Shown here: positions 16,009 to 24,326 of the stretch, in pieces
Numbering within the stretch: the stretch's first letter is position 1
Layout: the number at the start of each line of letters is the position of its first letter
NCBI GenBank assembly: GCA_022820365.1
Contig: JAJEFO010000134.1
Coordinates: 1 to 50,624 of the forward strand
DNA: 50,624 bases
Direction of reading: 5' to 3'
Source: Silicimonas sp.
Lineage (GTDB): Bacteria > Pseudomonadota > Alphaproteobacteria > Rhodobacterales > Rhodobacteraceae
The notes under the pieces: model-generated
The model's database searches: none
Told to the model about the DNA's origin: nothing
The model's input: the letters and a program-made list of their open reading frames with translations, nothing else
Program-made: the position numbers and the translations under genes

Positions 16009-17517
16009 ATGGAATTGATGCTGACCGGTTTCGGGATGGTCGCCGACCCCGCAATCATTGGCGTCATCCTGCTCGGCGTGATCATCGGCGTGCTCGTCGG
16101 CGCTTTGCCAGGGCTATCATCACCAATGGCGATTGCGCTCTTGATCCCGTTCACCATATCGATGACGCCGATCGCCGCAATTGCGATGCTGGCCGGACTC
16201 TACTGCGCGGGCACGTTTGGCGGGTCGATCACGGCGATCCTGATCAATGCGCCGGGCGCGCCGCCCGCTGCGGCCACCGCGCTTGACGGCTATCCCATGG
16301 CCAAGCGCGGAGAGGCCGGCCGGGCGCTCGGACTTGCGACGATTTCCAGTGTCACCGGCGGAATTCTCAGCTTGCTGATTCTGCTTCTGGCTGCACCCCT
16401 GCTGGCCAGGATCGCCATCACCTTTACCTCGGCGGAGTACTTTGCGCTGGCTCTCTTCGCTCTCTCCATGCTGGCCTCGATCAGCGGCAAATCGTCCATC
16501 CGCAACCTGATCGCCGGATTCGTCGGCGTGTTTCTCTCGACGATTGGCATTCACCTGACCACCGGTGTCGAGCGCTTCACTTTCGGCGTTAACGAGCTCT
16601 ATGACGGGTTGCCGTTCGTGCCGGTCCTGATCGGCCTCTTCGCAGTTGCAGAGCTCCTTAGACAGGCCCGGGTCGGCGAAACCGTCTTTGAACGTGTCCG
16701 CGCCAACGTGATGAAACTGCCAAGCCGCGGGGACATTCGGCGGATAAAGTACACAGTTTTGCGTTCCAGCGGACTAGGGACATTCATCGGCATCCTTCCT
16801 GCCGAAGGCGCAACCGTTGCCGCCATCATGGGCTACAACGAGGCGCGGCGCTGGTCGGACCGCAAGGAGGAGTTCGGAACCGGCATACCCGAGGGAATCG
16901 CCGGGCCCGAAGCTGCGAACAACGCAGCCACTGGAGGCGCAATGGTGCCAACCTTGGCGTTGGGGATCCCAGGATCGGTTTCTACGGCGCTGATTCTTGG
17001 CGCGATGGTCATGCACGGGCTGAAGCCAGGACCTTACCTTTTGGAGAATCAGCCGCAGTTTCTCTACGCGATCTTTGCAGCCATGCTGATCGCCAACTTG
17101 GCGTTCATGGCCATCGGGATCGCTGGCGCCAAGCTGTTCAGCCAGCTAACGCTGATCCCGCGCACGATCCTTTGGCCATCGGTGCTGGTGTTTGCGATCA
17201 TCGGGTCGTATGCGCACTCTTCATCTTTCTTTGACATTTGGGTCATGGCGATAGCCGGGATCGTTGGCTATTTCATGCTGCGTTTCGGCTTCGGGCCAGC
17301 ACCCCTGATCATGGGGCTGGTATTGGGCCCGATCGTGGAAGAGAATTTCTCGAAGGCAATGATCATCCATGACAATTCAATCCTGTCGATGATGGAGCGG
17401 CCGTTGGTGCTGCTGTTCTTCGGCCTGACGATTCTGTCGCTGGCCGGTCCGGTCAGGAGCGCGATCAAGGCTCGGCGCAACAAGAAAGTGCTCTTGGCGA
17501 CCAAGGAGGGAGAGTAG
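16009..17517 (+). CDS. tctA: TTT transporter large membrane subunit TctA
   Basis: The 502-residue, multi-span membrane protein has the TctA signature regions: GVLVGALPGLSSPMAIALLIPFT near 28, GGSITAILINAPGAPPAAATALDGYPMAKRG near 74 and the repeat-related LGTFIGILPAEGATVAAIMGYNEA near 253. A late segment, GIAGPEAANNAATGGAMVPTLALGIPGS, is also typical. It forms the transport channel for a small organic anion. GGGGG lies five bases before ATG 16009, and AAGGAGG inside its last codons serves the next gene. Confidence 0.95.
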   Translation: MELMLTGFGMVADPAIIGVILLGVIIGVLVGALPGLSSPMAIALLIPFTISMTPIAAIAMLAGLYCAGTFGGSITAILINAPGAPPAAATALDGYPMAKRGEAGRALGLATISSVTGGILSLLILLLAAPLLARIAITFTSAEYFALALFALSMLASISGKSSIRNLIAGFVGVFLSTIGIHLTTGVERFTFGVNELYDGLPFVPVLIGLFAVAELLRQARVGETVFERVRANVMKLPSRGDIRRIKYTVLRSSGLGTFIGILPAEGATVAAIMGYNEARRWSDRKEEFGTGIPEGIAGPEAANNAATGGAMVPTLALGIPGSVSTALILGAMVMHGLKPGPYLLENQPQFLYAIFAAMLIANLAFMAIGIAGAKLFSQLTLIPRTILWPSVLVFAIIGSYAHSSSFFDIWVMAIAGIVGYFMLRFGFGPAPLIMGLVLGPIVEENFSKAMIIHDNSILSMMERPLVLLFFGLTILSLAGPVRSAIKARRNKKVLLATKEGE

Positions 17518-18273
17518 GTGGGCAGCATGCGAAAACCGCTTGACGGTGCCGCCGCGATCGTCACCGGCTCGGCAATGAACATCGGTCGCGAGATTTGTCT
17601 GCATCTGGCGCGGATGGGCGCCAACGTGGTGACGCATGCGGCCGGGAACCGTGTCGGAGCCGAGGAAACCGCTGAACTGGTTCGCACCGAGGGCGCGGGC
17701 GCCGCAACCTGGGTCGGCGACCTGACCGATCCGGCAGGCGCGCGGGCGCTCGTGCAAACCGCGCTGGATTCTTTCGGCACGCTCCATGTCCTGGTCAACA
17801 ATGCGGCGATTCGCGGCAACCATGCGTTGGCCGACATATCGTTGGAGAAGTTCCAGGCGATATTGCGCACCAATGTCGAGGCGCCGGTTCTATGCGCGCA
17901 AGCCGCCGCGCCACACATGGCCGCCTCGGGATGGGGCAGAATCGTCAACATCGGCGGCTTGTCGGCGCATCGAGGTTCCAAGGGTCGGGTGCATGTCGCT
18001 GCCTCGAAGATGGCGATGGTCGGTGTGACCAGGGCCTTGGCCGCGGAGCTTGCGGACGACAACATCACGTCGAACATTGTCGTTCCCGGAATGATCGATA
18101 CAGTGCGCGGCGCTTCGGCAGGAGCCTCGCCGCACGGCGGCCATCCAAACCTACTGGGCCGACAGGGCACGCCGACGGAAGTCGCGCACGCCGTGGCGTG
18201 TCTTTGTCACCCTAGTGCCGCCTACACCACCGGCCAGACAATTCACGTCAACGGCGGCAGTTATCTCGACTGA
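17518..18273 (+). CDS. SDR-family protein with catalytic Tyr replaced
   Basis: The 251-residue short-chain dehydrogenase fold shows a TGSAMNIG cofactor loop near 18, NNAAIRG near 97, INIGGLS-like catalytic-Ser region near 142 and a C-terminal VNGGSYL ending. The usual YxxxK reads VAASK (about 160-164, in GRVHVAASKMA), so the Tyr is Val although the Lys is kept. GTG 17518 is chosen as start because AAGGAGG (17503-17509) lies eight bases before it; ATG 17527 is too far. It follows the tctA stop directly. It may still bind NAD(P), but ordinary alcohol/ketone chemistry is doubtful, or His next to it stands in. Confidence 0.85.
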   Translation: MGSMRKPLDGAAAIVTGSAMNIGREICLHLARMGANVVTHAAGNRVGAEETAELVRTEGAGAATWVGDLTDPAGARALVQTALDSFGTLHVLVNNAAIRGNHALADISLEKFQAILRTNVEAPVLCAQAAAPHMAASGWGRIVNIGGLSAHRGSKGRVHVAASKMAMVGVTRALAAELADDNITSNIVVPGMIDTVRGASAGASPHGGHPNLLGRQGTPTEVAHAVACLCHPSAAYTTGQTIHVNGGSYLD

Positions 18274-18282
18274 TCCGATTCG

Positions 18283-19647
18283 ATGGCAGCAATCGCGGAA
18301 ACACTCGCCGGCTGGGGCAATGACCTGACCGCCCCGGAGATTCCGAATGGCGTCGCGGCAACGCTGCGTCGCGCGATGCTCGATGCCGGAGGACTGATGG
18401 TTGCGGCGCGCGGCACAGACTACGTCGCCGCCGCTTGCGACAGCGTCGAGGTGGCTGGCGCATGCACCGCCATCGGGCACGACGGCGGCTTCAGCGCCGG
18501 GGACGCGGCGCTGGTTTCGGGGATAGCCGCGCACGGCGAGGATTTCGACGACACGTTTGAAGGCACGCCGATGCATGTCGGTGCGGTGCTGGTTCCCGCG
18601 CTTCTTGCAGTTGTCGAGCGAGACGGGCTGTCGGGAGAGGAGCTCTTGCGCGGACTAGCGGCCGGGGGAGAACTGGCTTGCCGCATGGCCGTCGTGGCAC
18701 CAACGGCGATCCATCGCGCGGCCTTCCACCCCACTGCCGTCGTCGGCGCACTTGCTGCGGCTTTCGGTGTTGCCGTTGCAAAGAGGCTGATCCCGGAACA
18801 AACGGCCTGCGCCATGGGCATCGCCGGTTCCATGGCGTCCGGGATCATCGAGTATCTGGCCGAGGGCACCTCGACCAAGCGGCTGCATCCAGGTTGGGCG
18901 GCGCAGTCCGGCATCCGCGCCGTCGCGTTGGCCGAGCGCGGCTTCACCGGCCCTCGCACCGTGCTTGAAGGTGAGCATGGATTCTTCACGGCCTTCGCCT
19001 ACCCCGAGATCCCGCGCGATTTTGGACGGCTGACGAATGGGCTTGGCGATAACTGGGAACTGGAAGGCCTTGCATTCAAGCCCTACGCATGCGGGACAAT
19101 GGCTCAGCCATTCATTGACGCCGCGATCAAGCTGCGAGCGCAAGTGCCCGATCTTGAGGCAGTGGAAGAGATTGTGGCACCGACTGCCGAAGCGATCCTG
19201 CACAGGCTTTGGGAACCCAAGGCGGAAAAGATCGCGCCATCGACGCCTTATTCCGCAAAGTTCAGCGTGCCCTATTGCATCGCCTTGGGGCTCGTACGGG
19301 GCGCTGCGGGGCTTGGTGAGTTCACCAGCGACACGATACGCGAGCCGGAACTGTTGAAGATTGCTTCCAAGGTTCGCTACGAGGTCGACCCCAATGACCC
19401 GTACCCCGACAACTATGTCGGTGCCATCACTGTTCGGTTGCGGGACGGAACGGAATTGAAGGCGGCGCAGTCCTGCCTACGCGGTGGCCGTAGCGATCCG
19501 CTGAGCGATGCCGAGCTCGAGGCAAAGTTCCGCGCCAACACGGAATTCGGGGGTTGGCCTGATTTGCTGGCCGACCAGTATCACGCATTTTGCGCTGCCG
19601 CATTCACCACAGACCAGCCAGGTGACCTGACCCGGTTCCGCGGTTGA
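18283..19647 (+). CDS. MmgE/PrpD-family protein
   Basis: The 454-residue protein is full length for MmgE/PrpD. Typical stretches are GIAAHGEDFDDTFEGTPMHVGA near 85 (family substrate loop with the D-D-T pattern), AAFHPTAVVGALAAA near 145, GTSTKRLHPGWAAQSG near 196 and FKPYACGTMAQPFIDA near 264. Known members are 2-methylcitrate dehydratase and cis-aconitate decarboxylase, and many others are uncharacterised. It probably (de)hydrates or decarboxylates a branched polycarboxylate. It starts nine bases after the SDR stop without a strong ribosome site. Confidence 0.9.
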   Translation: MAAIAETLAGWGNDLTAPEIPNGVAATLRRAMLDAGGLMVAARGTDYVAAACDSVEVAGACTAIGHDGGFSAGDAALVSGIAAHGEDFDDTFEGTPMHVGAVLVPALLAVVERDGLSGEELLRGLAAGGELACRMAVVAPTAIHRAAFHPTAVVGALAAAFGVAVAKRLIPEQTACAMGIAGSMASGIIEYLAEGTSTKRLHPGWAAQSGIRAVALAERGFTGPRTVLEGEHGFFTAFAYPEIPRDFGRLTNGLGDNWELEGLAFKPYACGTMAQPFIDAAIKLRAQVPDLEAVEEIVAPTAEAILHRLWEPKAEKIAPSTPYSAKFSVPYCIALGLVRGAAGLGEFTSDTIREPELLKIASKVRYEVDPNDPYPDNYVGAITVRLRDGTELKAAQSCLRGGRSDPLSDAELEAKFRANTEFGGWPDLLADQYHAFCAAAFTTDQPGDLTRFRG

Positions 19648-19659
19648 GAGGAGATCGAC

Positions 19660-20853
19660 ATGCCACATCAGCCCGCATCATCTGCGCTCTCGCATATCCG
19701 TGTGCTTGACCTGACGCGTGTTCGCTCGGGTCCTACCGCCGTGCGACAGCTTGCCGATTGGGGTGCCGATGTCATCAAGATCGAACAACCCGCATCGCTT
19801 GAAGCCGATGGCGCCTTGGGTGCGGGCCGTAACACCGCCGACTGGCAAAACTTGCAGCGCAACCGACGTTCGCTAACGCTGAACCTGAAGGATCCCAATG
19901 GCATGGAGCTGTTCCGCAAGTTGGCGGCGACGGCGGATGTGGTGGTTGAGAACTTTCGCCCCGACGTGAAGGACCGGTTGGGGTTCGACTACGAGAGCCT
20001 GAAGGCGATCAATTCGAAGATCATCCTCGCCAGCATTTCGGGATTCGGCCACACCGGGCCCTACGCCAAGCGCCCGGGCTTTGACCAAATCGCTCAAGGA
20101 ATGGGTGGCCTGATGTCGATAACGGGCGATCCCGACGGCGGTCCGATGAGGGTGGGCATCCCCATTGCCGACCTGTCGGCGGGTCTCTTCGCCGCGCTAG
20201 GTATCTTGACAGCGCTGATCGAGCGCGAGAAATCGCATGAAGGCCAGTGGCTGTCGACGTCGCTTTTGCAGTCGCAGATCTTCATGCTGGACTTTCAGGC
20301 TGCGCGTTGGTTGATGCAGGGCGAAGTCGCGCCGCAAGCAGGCAACGAACACCCGACGAGCGTGCCGACCAACCGCTTTCCGACCAAGGACGGAGCGATC
20401 AATATCGCCGTGGCAGGTGATCAGATCTGGCGGCGGCTTTGCAGCGCTCTTGGTCGGCAGGATTGGGCCGAGGATGTGAGCCTTGCGACCAACAGCAAGC
20501 GCAAGGCACGGCGCGACGAATTGAATGCGGCGATTTGCGAGATCGTCAAGGAACGGACCAGTGCCGAATGGGTCGACGTCCTTACCGAAGCAGGCGTGCC
20601 CTGCGGTCCGATCTACCACATCGACGAGATGTTTGACGATCCGCAGGTTCAGCATTTGGGCATTGCCCAGCCGCTCGACACAGAACCTTTCGGTAAAACC
20701 CGCGCCTTGGCCCAGCCATTCCAGCTTAGCCGCACGCCAAGCTCATTTTCAGCTTCACCGCCGACGCGCGGTCAACACACGATGGAAATCCTGGAAGAGC
20801 TTGGGGTCGATGTGGACGACATTGCCACGCTTCAAGAACAGTCCGTCGTGTGA
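19660..20853 (+). CDS. CaiB/BaiF-family (class III) CoA-transferase
   Basis: The 397-residue protein has the class III CoA-transferase pattern: IRVLDLTRVRSGPTAVRQLADWGADVIKIE at the N-terminus, VVENFRPDVKDRLGFDYESL near 88 and ASISGFGHTGPYAKRPGFDQIAQG near 125. The catalytic Asp is expected in the GFDQIAQGMGGLMS region by family comparison. It would transfer CoA between a CoA donor (for example succinyl-CoA) and the carboxylic acid imported by the TTT system. GAGGAG sits before ATG 19660. Confidence 0.93.
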   Translation: MPHQPASSALSHIRVLDLTRVRSGPTAVRQLADWGADVIKIEQPASLEADGALGAGRNTADWQNLQRNRRSLTLNLKDPNGMELFRKLAATADVVVENFRPDVKDRLGFDYESLKAINSKIILASISGFGHTGPYAKRPGFDQIAQGMGGLMSITGDPDGGPMRVGIPIADLSAGLFAALGILTALIEREKSHEGQWLSTSLLQSQIFMLDFQAARWLMQGEVAPQAGNEHPTSVPTNRFPTKDGAINIAVAGDQIWRRLCSALGRQDWAEDVSLATNSKRKARRDELNAAICEIVKERTSAEWVDVLTEAGVPCGPIYHIDEMFDDPQVQHLGIAQPLDTEPFGKTRALAQPFQLSRTPSSFSASPPTRGQHTMEILEELGVDVDDIATLQEQSVV

Positions 20854-20875
20854 CGGGAAGACAAGGAACCGCAAA

Positions 20876-21691
20876 ATGACCGCTGACACCGCGCTTGCTC
20901 TGCCGACCGACAAGATCCTCGCCCGTGTCGAGGGTGCGGCCGGACACGTGATCTTCAACAACCCCGAAAGGCACAATGCCGTCTCGCTGGAAATGTGGGA
21001 CGCAGTGGAACAAGCTTTGTCGGCCTTCGCCGAGGATGAAACGGTGCGCGTGACGGTCCTTTCCGGCGCCGGCGGCAAGGCCTTTGTTTCGGGTGCCGAC
21101 ATCTCGAAATTCGAGAAGGAACGCGGCTCGAAGGATGCGACCGAGCGCTACGACTCCCGGCTCAAGTCAGTCTATGGCATCATTGAAGACTATCCCAAGC
21201 CCACTATCGCCATGATCAACGGTCATTGTATTGGCGGAGGGTTGAATCTGGCGGCATGTGCCGACATACGCATTGCCTCGGCCAAATCGCGCTTTGCCAT
21301 GCCAGCGGCAAAGTTGGCGCTGGGCTATCCCTTTGATGCGATTCGGAGACTGGTAAATGCCGTGGGCGCCGCCTCCGCGAAGCAACTGATGTTCACGGCT
21401 AAGTCGATCGATGCGGAAACGGCCCTAAGGATCGGTCTGGTCCAGGAGGTCGTGGCCGAGGATGCCCTGGAAGCTCGCGTGGCGGCGCTGGCGGAGACCA
21501 TCGCCGGCAACGCACCGCTGACCATTCGAGCGATGAAGTACATCTCGACCCAAGTGATGCACGCAGACCCGTCGACGCGCAACCTGGCGCGCTGCGAAGA
21601 AATGGTTGCCGAATGTTTCGCCTCGGAAGACTATGTCGAGGGGCGCAAGGCCTTCATGGAAAAGCGAAGACCTGAATTCAAGGGCCGTTGA
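20876..21691 (+). CDS. Crotonase-family (enoyl-CoA hydratase/isomerase) protein lacking the usual Glu pair
   Basis: The 271-residue protein has a crotonase fold: SGADISKFE for the first oxyanion loop (about 71) and GHCIGGGLNLAACADIRIAS for the second (about 112). The hydratase Glu in GGGxEL is Asn here, and the second Glu (P-E-x-x-L-G) reads PAAKLALG. The stretch GYPFDAIRRL and the ending EDYVEGRKAFMEKRRPEF resemble methylmalonyl-CoA decarboxylase-type crotonases. That would suit the MatB-like ligase two genes on. Isomerase or hydrolase roles are alternatives. ATG 20876 follows AAGGAA. Confidence 0.88.
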   Translation: MTADTALALPTDKILARVEGAAGHVIFNNPERHNAVSLEMWDAVEQALSAFAEDETVRVTVLSGAGGKAFVSGADISKFEKERGSKDATERYDSRLKSVYGIIEDYPKPTIAMINGHCIGGGLNLAACADIRIASAKSRFAMPAAKLALGYPFDAIRRLVNAVGAASAKQLMFTAKSIDAETALRIGLVQEVVAEDALEARVAALAETIAGNAPLTIRAMKYISTQVMHADPSTRNLARCEEMVAECFASEDYVEGRKAFMEKRRPEFKGR

Positions 21692-21695
21692 CGGC

Positions 21696-22436
21696 GTGGA
21701 ATACGGCACCTTGCTATTCATCTATCTGGCGGCAGCGGCCTTCGGCACTGCGGTGCTGCACAGCGTCGGCGGCTTTGCCGGGGCGTTGTTGATGGCAATT
21801 GCGGTCGCGCCAGTACTGGGGGTTAAGGAGACAGTACCCGTAGTGGCGACCGCCATGATGATCAGCCATGCTTCACGGGCCTGGCTCTTCCGCAAGGCGG
21901 TGGACTGGGGCGCATTTCGCATGCTGATTTGCTTCGGGTTGCCGTTCATCGTGCTGGGTGTCCTGTTCTATGTCGAACTCTCTGAACAAGCGGTCGCATT
22001 GTTTCTGGGCATGTTCCTCCTCGTGACGATGCCGCTCAGGCGCTACCTGACGGGCAAGAGCATCGCAGTACCACGCAGGGCAATCGCGGTGGTCGCAGTG
22101 CCTTACGGATTCATTTCCGGCACCAGTTTCGGTGCTGGCATGATCCTTGCTCCATTCATGCTGGGAGCTGGTATCGTTGGAGAAACGCTCCTGGCGACTG
22201 TTGCGGTAAGCGGGGTGATGCTGAATGTCACCAAGACAATCGCTTTCGGCCTGTCGCCGCTCTTGACCGTGGAACTGGCCGGACTGGGTGTGGTTTTGGG
22301 GTTGTGTACGTTCCCTGGTCATGCAGTCGGTCGCTGGATCGTGAGACGAACTTCGATTCGGGTGCATACGCTTGTTCTGGAGACTTTCGTCGGCATCGGC
22401 GCGTTCTACATGCTTTGGAAAGGGCTATCGGGATGA
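21696..22436 (+). CDS. TauE/SafE-family permease
   Basis: The 246-residue protein has about eight hydrophobic segments in two repeated halves, as in the sulfite exporter TauE/SafE family (DUF81). AVLHSVGGFAGALLMAIAVAPVLG opens the first half and GFISGTSFGAGMILAPFMLGAG the second. GTG 21696 lies four bases after the crotonase stop; the ATG of the next gene overlaps its stop (ATGA). Family members move sulfite, sulfoacetate, sulfonates or organic anions, so here it may export or import a pathway acid or by-product. Confidence 0.85.
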   Translation: MEYGTLLFIYLAAAAFGTAVLHSVGGFAGALLMAIAVAPVLGVKETVPVVATAMMISHASRAWLFRKAVDWGAFRMLICFGLPFIVLGVLFYVELSEQAVALFLGMFLLVTMPLRRYLTGKSIAVPRRAIAVVAVPYGFISGTSFGAGMILAPFMLGAGIVGETLLATVAVSGVMLNVTKTIAFGLSPLLTVELAGLGVVLGLCTFPGHAVGRWIVRRTSIRVHTLVLETFVGIGAFYMLWKGLSG

Positions 22437-23947
22437 ATCCAATGGCAGACGCACTAGTTTCGCCACTTGAACTGCGCGGGGACGCGGTTCTGATCCGGCC
22501 AGACGGAAGCGAGATGTCAGGCGGCGCCCTCCATCGCCTGTCCGGCCGGATCGCCAACGTGCTCACGGAGGCCGGAGTGCAGCCCGGCGACCGGGTGGCG
22601 ATGCAGACGGAGAAATCGGCCGAGGCGCTTGCCCTGTACCTTGCCTGCCTGCGCACCGGCGCGCTGTTTCTGCCGCTCAACACCGCGTACACGACCGCCG
22701 AACTCAATTACTTTCTTGGCGACGCAGAGCCGCGCGTTGCGGTCTGCGCCCCTGCCGCCGAGGCAACGCTGCGACCCGTGGCTGAGGCAATGGGTATCAC
22801 GCTCCTGACGCTCGACGGGGCGGCGACCGGCACGCTGGTCGAACGTGCGGCCGAAGCGCCAGAGGAATTCACAACTGTCGCGCGCCGCAGCGACGATCTG
22901 GCCGCAATCCTTTACACCTCGGGCACGACCGGGCGCTCGAAGGGTGCAATGCTGAGCCATGAAAACCTCTTGTCAAACGCAGACGCTCTTGTTGAGACTT
23001 GGCGCTTTTCTGCGGCGGACACCTTGCTCCATGCCCTGCCGATCTTCCACGCGCACGGGCTGTTCGTGGCAACGAACGTCTTGTTGCGAGTTGGCGGACG
23101 GATGATCTTCCTGCCGAAATTCGACGTCGACACAGTGTTGGCGCAGTTGCCGCGGGCCACTGCGATGATGGGAGTGCCGACCTTTTTCAGCCGACTTCTC
23201 GGCGATGTGCGCTTCACGCGAGAATTGACCGGACACATGCGGCTCTTCATTTCGGGATCCGCGCCTTTGCTGGCCGAAACCCATCGGGCGTTCGAGGCTC
23301 GTACGGGCCACCGCATTCTTGAACGCTACGGCATGAGCGAAACAACGATGAGCACGTCGAACCCTTACGACGGCGGGCGTCGGGCCGGCACGGTTGGCTT
23401 TCCGTTGCCTGGCGTAGAATTGCGAGTTGTCGACACAGAATCCGGCGTCGAGGTGCCGCAGGGCGAGATCGGCATCTTGGAAGTTCGCGGTCCCAACGTG
23501 TTCAAGGGATACTGGCGGATGCCGGAGAAGACGGCGGAAGAGTTTCGCGAAGACGGGTTCTTTGTCACCGGCGACTTGGCGCGGATTGATGCGGACGGTT
23601 ACATCACCATTGTCGGCCGCGCCAAGGATCTCGTGATTTCAGGCGGGTACAACGTCTATCCAAAGGAAGTCGAAGGGGAGATCGACAGGTTGGAGGGGGT
23701 CGCCGAGTCCGCGGTCGTTGGCGTGCCGCATGCAGATTTCGGCGAGGGGGTTGTGGCGATCGTCGTGCGCGAGTCTGGCAGCGGACTCACAGCCCAGGAG
23801 ATCCAGGTGGCGCTGCAGGACCGTTTGGCAAGGTTCAAGCAGCCCAAGGCGATCTTCTTCATGGGCGAACTGCCGCGCAACACAATGGGCAAGGTCCAGA
23901 AGAACGCCCTGAGGGAGATTTTCGACGACGCATTCACGGAGCCCTAG
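22433..23947 (+). CDS. MatB-like malonyl/methylmalonyl-CoA synthetase
   Basis: The 504-residue adenylate-forming enzyme is exactly MatB-sized. It has the AMP motif YTSGTTGRSKGAM near 160, LPIFHAHGLFVATNVLL near 201 (typical of malonyl-CoA synthetases), RYGMSETTMST near 300, GDLARIDADGYITIVGRAKDLVISGGYNVYP (split near 382) and the C-terminal Lys in PRNTMGKVQKN. MatB activates malonate or methylmalonate with ATP and CoA in the cytoplasm. ATG 22433 overlaps the TauE stop. The long open frame upstream lies inside the TauE gene and was not used. Other carboxylates are possible. Confidence 0.85.
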   Translation: MNPMADALVSPLELRGDAVLIRPDGSEMSGGALHRLSGRIANVLTEAGVQPGDRVAMQTEKSAEALALYLACLRTGALFLPLNTAYTTAELNYFLGDAEPRVAVCAPAAEATLRPVAEAMGITLLTLDGAATGTLVERAAEAPEEFTTVARRSDDLAAILYTSGTTGRSKGAMLSHENLLSNADALVETWRFSAADTLLHALPIFHAHGLFVATNVLLRVGGRMIFLPKFDVDTVLAQLPRATAMMGVPTFFSRLLGDVRFTRELTGHMRLFISGSAPLLAETHRAFEARTGHRILERYGMSETTMSTSNPYDGGRRAGTVGFPLPGVELRVVDTESGVEVPQGEIGILEVRGPNVFKGYWRMPEKTAEEFREDGFFVTGDLARIDADGYITIVGRAKDLVISGGYNVYPKEVEGEIDRLEGVAESAVVGVPHADFGEGVVAIVVRESGSGLTAQEIQVALQDRLARFKQPKAIFFMGELPRNTMGKVQKNALREIFDDAFTEP

Positions 23948-24326
23948 GTACGCGTGATGCCATGGGACCATGAAACGACATTTGTCGCCGCTTAACCAAG
24001 ATGGGGCTCGCAACAGGCCCGACAGAGGGCTCTAAGAAGCGAAACGCGGGACAGGTCGACTCTCCGGAAAGGACTTCCAAAAGTGCTTTCGTGCAATGTG
24101 CTCCAGGGGGCGCTGCGTGCAAATTACACGTGGCCGTTGCCGGCAATGGACTCTTGGCTCAGCAAGGACGCACTTTGAACGGAACCGCAGCTCTGGGCCG
24201 GCGTGAACATGAAGATCGTTGGCGGGAGGCCCGACGGTGCGCAGAGTGTTCAATCGGACGAAGTGGTTGAAGTTGAGTGCCACCATATGGTTATTGCTCC
24301 GAACGGACAAAAATAAGGAGATTATA
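23948..24326. other. Intergenic region with a perfect 10-bp palindrome
   Basis: No gene is supported in these 379 bp. Near the 3' end lies ACCATATGGT (24282-24291), a perfect palindrome 36 bp before the next start codon, in an AT-richer stretch (ATATGGTTATTGC). That places it where a promoter/operator for the downstream gene would be. No transcription terminator for the MatB operon was recognised. Confidence 0.4.
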
